Source: Sphagnum compactum
Taxonomy: Eukaryota; Bryophyta; Sphagnopsida; Sphagnales
Direction of reading: 5' to 3'
Assembly: GCA_965153455.1 (NCBI GenBank)
Contig: OZ234495.1
Span: 17,046,875-17,110,874 of the forward strand
Length of the DNA: 64,000 bases
Part shown: positions 57,536 through 64,000 of the stretch, piece by piece
Position numbering within the stretch: the first letter of the stretch is position 1
How the letters are laid out: every line of letters starts with the position of its first letter
Program-made: the position numbers and the translations under genes
The notes under the pieces: model-generated
Told to the model about the DNA's origin: nothing
Database searches by the model: none
What the model saw: the letters and a program-made list of their open reading frames with translations, nothing else

Positions 57536-59872
57536 ATGGAAAGCTCAAGCTGGCGAGCTGCCGGGAACCAGCTGCTGCTGGTGCTGTGTCTAGTGTTGTG
57601 CGGGTCACCATCATCAGCAGCTTTGGGAAGAACTCGGATGATCCAGAAGATTCACAAAGAAGGAGTTGGAGAGTCGTGGCTTAATCATAAGCTTGAGCCA
57701 TATGAGTGCAATTCTCTTGTAAACCCCAGCAGGAATCCAGTGAAGGTGGAGACTTACATATCACCTGCGATTGTGTTCAAACCCGGGGATGTAAAGAACA
57801 AGTATTTTCACATCCAAGCTCCCAAAGGTCACTTGGGACTTAGGAATTTCGTGGCGGAAATCGTCGACAGTCATGGGGTTTCAGTGCCGCTCCATGAGGT
57901 TTACCTTCATCACTGGTTCCTGTTTGAGTACGCTGTACCCAAGAACCAGTCAGTGGAACATACCCAAACCTTGTTGAGAAGCTTGACTGCTAAAGAAGGG
58001 ACGAAGAACAACTTGGGTACGCATTTGATCGGACATGGATTGATGAAGAGAAGGAAGACCCACGAGCTCGCTGACATAGGTGATGACCAGAGATTCAAGC
58101 TCTTGAATACTTTTGGGAAAGGAGCTGAGACTCGGCGCACTGAAACTAGGTTGCCGGCGCCTTTTGCTTTGGAGCTTGCAGCTCCGTCCCAGATACCCAT
58201 GGGTTATGAATCCGTATGGATTCTGAATGTGCATGGACTTGACACAAGAGGAGCCGTGGATAGAATGGGATGCACCGAATGCAGGTCAGTCTCTATTCAT
58301 TGTTCTCTACCAGGGCTAGACAGATGTGACGTTGAGAAGGACTCCTCGTGCAAAACTCCTCTATACCTGCACACCTGCAGACCTCTATCTGTGAAATCTT
58401 GAAACATAGACATTAGATTGTGCAGAAAAATTGGCAGAAGTGTCACAGGTGATTCTTCCTCAAGTTCAAATTGTCAAATCTGAGATAGGCTTGGTACTAG
58501 ATTTCTAACTCAGACACCGCAGATTGTGCAGTGGCCATGTGTTGTTGTATATGCTTCTGGCAATGGTGTATGCCGAGAACCCTAATTCTCACCTAAAATG
58601 AACTTACTGAAATGTAGACCTAAGTGTGTGCACCTCCATCTGCTTGAAAGGTTCCTTGAGCTCCAGATTATGTAATGTGCAACTTTTGCTTGAACTCATG
58701 AGAAAGAAAGTTGGAGTTTATACCTATTCTGACGTTTGATGCATTGCAGATGTGACTTGTACAATGCAACAACAGATGAGGAAGGAGACCTGTTGCCAGA
58801 GGGATATCTGGGAGGCTTCCATTGCTGCACAGATGGAAGAAAATGTGCAGTCAAAGAAGGTTTTAATGGGCCAGAGAGGGCTCTCTATTTGAAGGTGATC
58901 TGGAGCCACCCTTCCTTGCATTCTTTTTGTAGGCCCGAGATTGCTGTTTTTTGGTTATCTCATAATACTACCATATGCCCTCAAGTTGAAAAGCACCCAT
59001 CTTTCAACATGTTTTCAAATGTTGGCAACTATCACAGATCAACATGTCTGAGAATGATGGTTCCTGCACATCAATTGTGCGAATTCTTACACACACACAC
59101 ATAAATATGTATAGCTTCATAGAATACGCTTTTGGTCATTTGTCTTTGTTGTATGTGGTTTCCATTTCTGACAGAATCGCAAAGTATGATCTCATGTAAT
59201 GGCATTCTTGAAAATGTAATTGGATTTAATAAGTTGCAGTGGTGTGGAAAAATCAGGAGATTGGGCACTATAGTGATAGGTTCAAAAAATAATATACCTG
59301 GGTGAAGTTTGTTGAGGAAATTTGTTCAAGAACTGAATTATCATGTGATTTTTTTGGGGATTTTGCAGTCCTCTTGGGAGTATGTGGACTGGGATGAATG
59401 TGTGGTCCCACTGGATTTTTTTGGCATTGATATTACAAATAAGCTGCATGGTTTTGGAGGGAATTTGATTGAGTTCACTGTGGAGGGTTGTGGAGATGCT
59501 GATCCCAATTCGGAAGCATGTGTTGATACACAAGATACTACCGTAAGTGCTCCAATTGGAGGGCGAGTTGTGTATGTGGTCTCTCATCTACATGCAACAG
59601 TCTTGGATGCCACTCTATGGGGAGAAGATGGTCGCGTTATTTGCAGCACTTTGCCCATTTATGGTCATGGAACTGAAGCTGGTGATGAGAATGGATATGT
59701 GGTAGGTGTTGTCTCATGCTATCCTCCAGCAGGGAGTCCTCAAGGATGGATTACACAAGGTGAGGAGTTACATTATCAAGTCAAGTATAGCAAAGTTGGT
59801 GGCCCACATACAGGCTTGATGGGAATTGTTGGTGTAAAGATAGCCAAGGATGAAGCTCCATTAGCTATCTGA
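57536..59872 (+). CDS. Stress up-regulated Nod19 (SURNod19) family secreted protein
   Basis: Plant family named for stress- and nodulation-induced members; its biochemical role is not established. Three exons: 57536-58284, 58750-58894, 59369-59872, with GT-AG junctions and agreeing phases, giving 465 residues. A signal peptide is clear: hydrophobic LLLVLCLVLCG at residues 13-23, likely cleaved near SSA/ALG around 29. Family blocks include ETYISPAIVFKPGDV, VYLHHWFLFEY (121-131), a Cys-rich MGCTECRCDLYN segment across intron 1, GFNGPERALYLK, DWDECVVPLDFFGIDITN, and VVYVVSHLHATVLDATLW. Asn137 (NQS) and a later NAT are possible N-glycosylation sites. The paired His motifs LHHW and SHLHA recall copper sites of PHM-like folds, which is only an inference. 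Length and ends are normal for the family. It diverges from PEX2. Confidence 0.93.
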
Positions 59873-60330
59873 GTTTTGCTTGTGTTTTTCAAGTAAAATT
59901 GTATCATATCTATACTTTGTATTCAAGGTTTGAACTGTTGGTACTGTCCATGGCTTTTGAATTGGGCGAATCTCTTTTTAAGTGTAGAATTGATGACAAT
60001 GAGATTTCTCCAAACATAAGAGGGATTATTACACTAAATAAGGTATCTTTCATTTCTAGTAATAGAAATATTTTGCTGGGTCTTAAGAAGCTGCTCATTG
60101 CATTATATCAAGTTCAAACTTCAAACCAGCAACACTTGAAATAGGAAATGTTCAATGACGTTCTTAATAACACCTAGTGAATCCTCAAAACGTGCCACCA
60201 AATGAAAACTACATTACTGTGTAATCCCTCGGCCAAATAAAAGTGTAATGTACACAAGGGCCATGCCATGATATTTGCATTAGACTTATATAGTTATTCA
60301 GTATTATAATTAAAATTCAGATTGAATGAT

Positions 60331-60380
<50 letters not shown>

Positions 60381-61852
60381 AAACAACTTTTATTCCTTAA
60401 CAGAACACTAATATTATAACTAAACAAAAAATTGCACAAGCTACTTCTAAATTACATGGAGAGTCAGAGCATGTGAAGGGTGCCTTACTATCAGTAAAGT
60501 TTCTTCCTCAATTAAGGAGACACCTTCGGGAGTCATGGTGGCTTGCATAGACTGTCTTTCCATGTTCTCATAATGTCTTATGGATTTCTTTGTGCAAGTT
60601 GATGCATGTCCTGTGAATTTTGTCCCCAGTGATGTTTAGTTTCCAAAGCATTAGTGCTTATATGGCATTGATGACTAAAAAAGTTTCAATATGTGAATCT
60701 CCAACACCTTGCACAAAATACAAGATTTGCTCCCCAGAAATAAATTGCAATACTGGGCACCTAAGTGTGGTCATGTTGTCACTATATCTCAATCATTGTG
60801 TGCCAAGTCCCTGTACACCGCAACTGCAACTATGAAGGTTTTCACTGATTGCATTTTGTAAGCAAGCTGGTTAATTGAGAAGTCAAAATTTATTTGCTTG
60901 GAAACTTTGGTGACAAGTAAAGTTTTCTGATAGTTTTCCCTTTGCCATAGACCACAACAATCAGTTAGCACAAAAGAGGGATGCACAGATCTGACAACAG
61001 AGTGCACAAAGGCCTGGATCAAGCCAGCTACAATGGGATTCATTGAAACTGAGCACAGATGTTGGGAGTCTGGGACTAATGCATACAACTGATTCAGAGG
61101 ATTTGTATCAGAATCCAGAACAGCACAGAAGAACAAGGAACAAAAGCATACACAGTAGTACTCTGTCTTTGGGAACCTGGTCATGAAACTCACTCAAAAT
61201 CCATAACTCCACAAGAGCAAATGCTGAGCATCAAGAGAGAATGTAATCACCAAATGCCAGAAACCCAATGGATCTAGTGACCCTAAACAACAAGAATGTG
61301 ACCCACAAAGCCAACTGTGCTAAGAAATGTCTCATTAAGCGAAATTATACAATTTTGTGGTGGTCCAAGATCTATATATACATTCTGCCTAGTACTGAAC
61401 AGCAGTTGAACAGAGCTGACAAAAACCTCATGCAATTGTGTGAAATGACCTACAGCTTGTTCTTTTTATCAATCAGCAAGCAACCTTCTAGCTTTCAGAC
61501 TCACTCTACACTATGAGACATCAGATCTTACATCTATATCTATATTAAAATTGCAGACAAATCTCAACAACAACCATTTGAAGGTAACATGATAAGGTGT
61601 AACCTTATGAGACTTGCTAGCCAAGTGTCAGACCATCATCTTCACCATGAATAGCAGTGATGAGCTGCCATGACTACCTGCTAACTTCATCAGTTCCTGA
61701 TTGTGGGTGCAGAGAAGTATATTTAATAATCTGCCACTTATTTGGAGAACCCAAAACTGGACACATTCAAGTGAAATTCAAACTGCCAAGTCTAAATGAT
61801 CCAGGGAATACAATCACTATTAGATCAAGGAAGAATGGATAGGAGCACGCAC
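59873..61852. other. Intergenic, microsatellite and no supported gene
   Basis: 3' flank of the SURNod19 gene, a (CT)n(TA)n microsatellite at 60332-60380, and AT-rich DNA. I looked here for the downstream exons of MCAT on the minus strand and found none. A 134-residue frame at 60789-61193 (minus) has no recognisable domain. Confidence 0.5.
60332..60380. repeat. (CT)n(TA)n compound microsatellite
   Basis: About 18 CT followed by about seven TA dinucleotides. Confidence 0.95.
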
Positions 61853-62242
61853 CTGAAAACACCAACAAATGTCAAAGCAGTATACTCTCCAAGACTCAGG
61901 CCACAGGTCACATCCACAGAGTCAATAACATATTGACCCTTTTCTTGTACCTTCAACCCCTCTACAAGTGCCAAGCTCACAATGTAGACTGCTGGTTGTA
62001 TGTATGCCACCAGCATAAAACATATAGTGAAAAAAAAATTCAATTCGGACAGAAAAAACTGTGGCAATGAGTTTGTTTTCAGCTTAATTCTCTCTCTTCC
62101 ATTAGCCTACTGCAAGGTTATAGAAACTAGAAAGCAACAATGTCCACCAACTTTGTCCCTTCTCATTCCTTCAATACTTCTAGTATGTCCTGGAGATGCC
62201 AGTACCTGGGTTATCACTGTGGAATCAAGCTTTTCTTTCAGT
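61853..62242 (-). pseudogene. Malonyl-CoA:ACP transacylase (MCAT/FabD) fragment, two orphan exons
   Basis: MCAT loads malonyl groups onto acyl carrier protein for plastid fatty-acid synthesis. Only two exons are visible: 62206-62242 (LKEKLDSTVITQ, between a CAACAG acceptor and a GTACTG donor) and 61853-61995 (PAVYIVSLALVEGLK through DSVDVTCGLSLGEYTALTF). The second carries the nucleophile elbow GLSLG. It ends at a good AG/GTGCGT donor in the phase expected by the family. The acceptor before CCA is AA (ACATACAA) where AG is needed; the nearest real AGs shift the frame into stops. No further MCAT exons were found within 2 kb downstream or 600 bp upstream. The simplest reading is a pseudogene or gene fragment. 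A gene with very long introns is less likely. Confidence 0.75.
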
Positions 62243-62837
62243 CTGTTGATGCATAACAGATCATATATGTGCACACAAAACAAAACATATCAGACCATTC
62301 CCCTTTGGAAATCCTGGGTTCGAGAAATATCTCTCATAAGAATCCAGAAATCTCTATTTTCACAATTAAGAAAAAGCAAAGTGAGGTTAACACTTCTTCA
62401 ACTAGTCACAGAGAATTCCAAAAAAATGACAGAAAAAACAGAGAACAAAGGATCAAGAATAAAAAAGCCCTAAGTAAAATACAAAAGCAATATGAACAAC
62501 AGTGCCAATTTCACATCTGTCCAGGGAGCATCAATAGAAGCATGTATGATAGTGACTTCCCCTATCATAACTTTCCCACTGACTTCATCAGCTTCCCATA
62601 GTGGGTAAAGGCCAGTGAAAACGCTAAACCTACATACCAAGTTTCTGTTGCAATTCCAGAAGCAACGGGAAGACTCAGCCATGCTACTGGCTAGCAACAA
62701 ACCATAACACAAGGAGATAGACAAAACACACATAAAAAGACAACAAAGAAGGACAAAGACCAGGTGGGCTTACAAGAATCTCCCCACTTAACAAAACTTT
62801 ATACATGATCATTCTGAATACTCCAGAAGCTGAAATT
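62243..62837. other. Spacer between the MCAT relic and the RT relic
   Basis: No recognisable coding sequence. An 87-residue minus-strand frame at 62470-62733 was examined and matches nothing I know. Confidence 0.5.
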
Positions 62838-64000
62838 TCAAAAAATAATTTTTCCTTTATTGAGCCACTTTCTAGTCCTCTTTAACAGAATCTTTAGAGG
62901 GTAGCCATTTTTTTTCAGAAATAGGACAATAAGACTAACCATCTGAAAAACAAAGAACTCGTTACAACTACAAAGCCTCAAAAACTTGTAAAATTGACTA
63001 TTGATAACTCCCAACTTAGCAGTAAATTGAGATATTGGAATGAACATGATGAGGCATGTGAATCATTTCAAAACCTGCATACTTTGGTTGAAAATGTTTC
63101 TCAAAGATAAGACCGGATACACCTTGATGACTTTGATTCACAACTAAATCCAAGAAGTTACAAGAGAAGCCTTTTAGAAGTACAATTCAGCTCACAAGAT
63201 GTTTTTGAATATATGCTGCCGCTAAAAGAGTCTTGGTCGTCTAGGTACATAATATTCTCAAAGTGTGGAAAATTAGGAATAAAAACATCATCCACAAACC
63301 TACGAACAAGGGACAATCTATGGAGCATAACATGACATGTGTTACTCTTCAAGAGACACTTTCAAGAGGAAATTAAACTCATAAGAAAAGAGATAGAAAC
63401 TAGCCAAATAGATAGCACAATTAGTAGTACCCATAGGGATACCAGTACATACATTGTCTATAAGCACAATGACCAAAACAAAGAAACAAGTTATTTAGCA
63501 AGAAATCCAACCAAGAGATCAAATCTGAAGCCTTCACAACTTTGAAGCTATGAAGATTTTCAAACAAATTTATCTCTTCTTTATATATTCCAGCTACAAA
63601 AACCTAAAGTTCAAAGCAGATGTTCGAATCAACAAAAACATAAAACGATGAAGAAGCTTCAGTATCCAATGAAACAATTTAATGATCAGAATTTTCGTAC
63701 GAGCTTTTTTAGATCCATCAGGTCAATTTTTTTTTGTGTATAGAGTTGAGAAATCAAAAGCACAGCAACAGGAGTGGAGAAGTTTTATCAACTTCTGATC
63801 TTGAAAGATTAAGTTGTTTTCTTGCATTCATTACTCCTGTAAAGTCAGTGAGAATGCAACTACTAAACACAAGGAACATCTTATCTTTCTGAGTTTTGAC
63901 ACCCAAAGGTCATTCATTGACCATAGCAAAAGTAGCATTGTAAAAAGAACTCAGCCACTTCAAAAACTTCAGTAAGAGAAGTAGAGCTGGCTGCACAAAT
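62838..64000 (-). pseudogene. Reverse transcriptase relic, Penelope-like or related, runs off the right edge
   Basis: On the minus strand, going down in coordinates: AFDFSTLYTK (63736-63765; RT motif A with its catalytic Asp), GIPMGTTNCAIYLASFYLF and YEFNFLL (63390-63440; motif B), RFVDDVFIPNFPHFE (63270-63304; motif C, VDD), NFLDLVVNQSHQGV (about 63120-63155), and a thumb-like segment SQFYKFLRLCSCNEFF through YPLKILLKRTRKWLNK (62850-62990). The order and spacing match RTs with the GIPMGTNCAP signature, often seen in Penelope-like elements. That assignment is tentative and no GIY-YIG domain is in view. Frame changes and stops between motifs show it is dead. It sits on the same strand as, and upstream of, the MCAT relic. 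Confidence 0.7.

Noticed and set aside
60789-61193. 134-codon minus-strand frame downstream of the MCAT relic
   Set aside because: It does not match the MCAT region that should follow (FEDGLKLV and onward) or any other family I know.
62470-62733. 87-codon minus-strand frame as a missing MCAT exon
   Set aside because: It shows no MCAT motif, and the expected preceding exon sequence (around the ILGYDLL region) is absent.

Overview
This window is nuclear DNA from a land plant. The genes are plant families (DUF789, ING1-type PHD protein, PEX2, SURNod19, a plastid-type MCAT relic). Splice sites look plant-like: U-rich introns, mostly GT-AG, plus one well-supported GC-AG intron. Short arrays of the plant telomere motif CCCTAAA/TTTAGGG also occur. 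The mix of hAT, PIF/Harbinger, CACTA, Helitron and a Penelope-like reverse transcriptase suggests a large, repeat-rich genome, possibly a non-flowering lineage (fern, lycophyte or gymnosperm). That lineage call is an inference, and the species cannot be named from sequence alone.

Layout: (1) 1-2,800, minus strand: a DUF789 gene with six exons, running off the left edge. (2) 2.8-9.4 kb: upstream and intergenic DNA with a ~294-bp tandem duplication, the first copies of a dispersed TTCCC-rich repeat, and an intact single-exon Myb/SANT-like ORF on the minus strand. (3) 9.4-46.9 kb: an AT-rich repeat desert without a recognisable host gene. It holds a decayed PIF/Harbinger element (accessory Myb-like gene plus DDE nuclease), two hAT transposase fossils on opposite strands, a 2,694-bp CACTA-like element with 12-bp TIRs and a TTT target duplication, a 690-bp Helitron-like element with TC/hairpin/CTAG ends, several hairpin elements, minisatellites and interstitial telomere repeats. 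(4) 46.9-59.9 kb: a gene island with ING1 (+), PEX2 (-) and a SURNod19 gene (+). ING1 and PEX2 converge. PEX2 and SURNod19 diverge across about 600 bp. All exon junctions in these three genes were placed by hand and keep frame. (5) 59.9-64 kb: two orphan exons of a malonyl-CoA:ACP transacylase with a dead splice acceptor, next to a decayed reverse transcriptase that leaves the window at the right edge.

The host genes do unrelated housekeeping jobs (chromatin reading, peroxisomal import, a secreted stress-associated protein, an uncharacterised plant family) and do not form a cluster. The most interesting material is the nest of transposons with definable ends, and the repeat families shared between the desert and the gene-proximal DNA.
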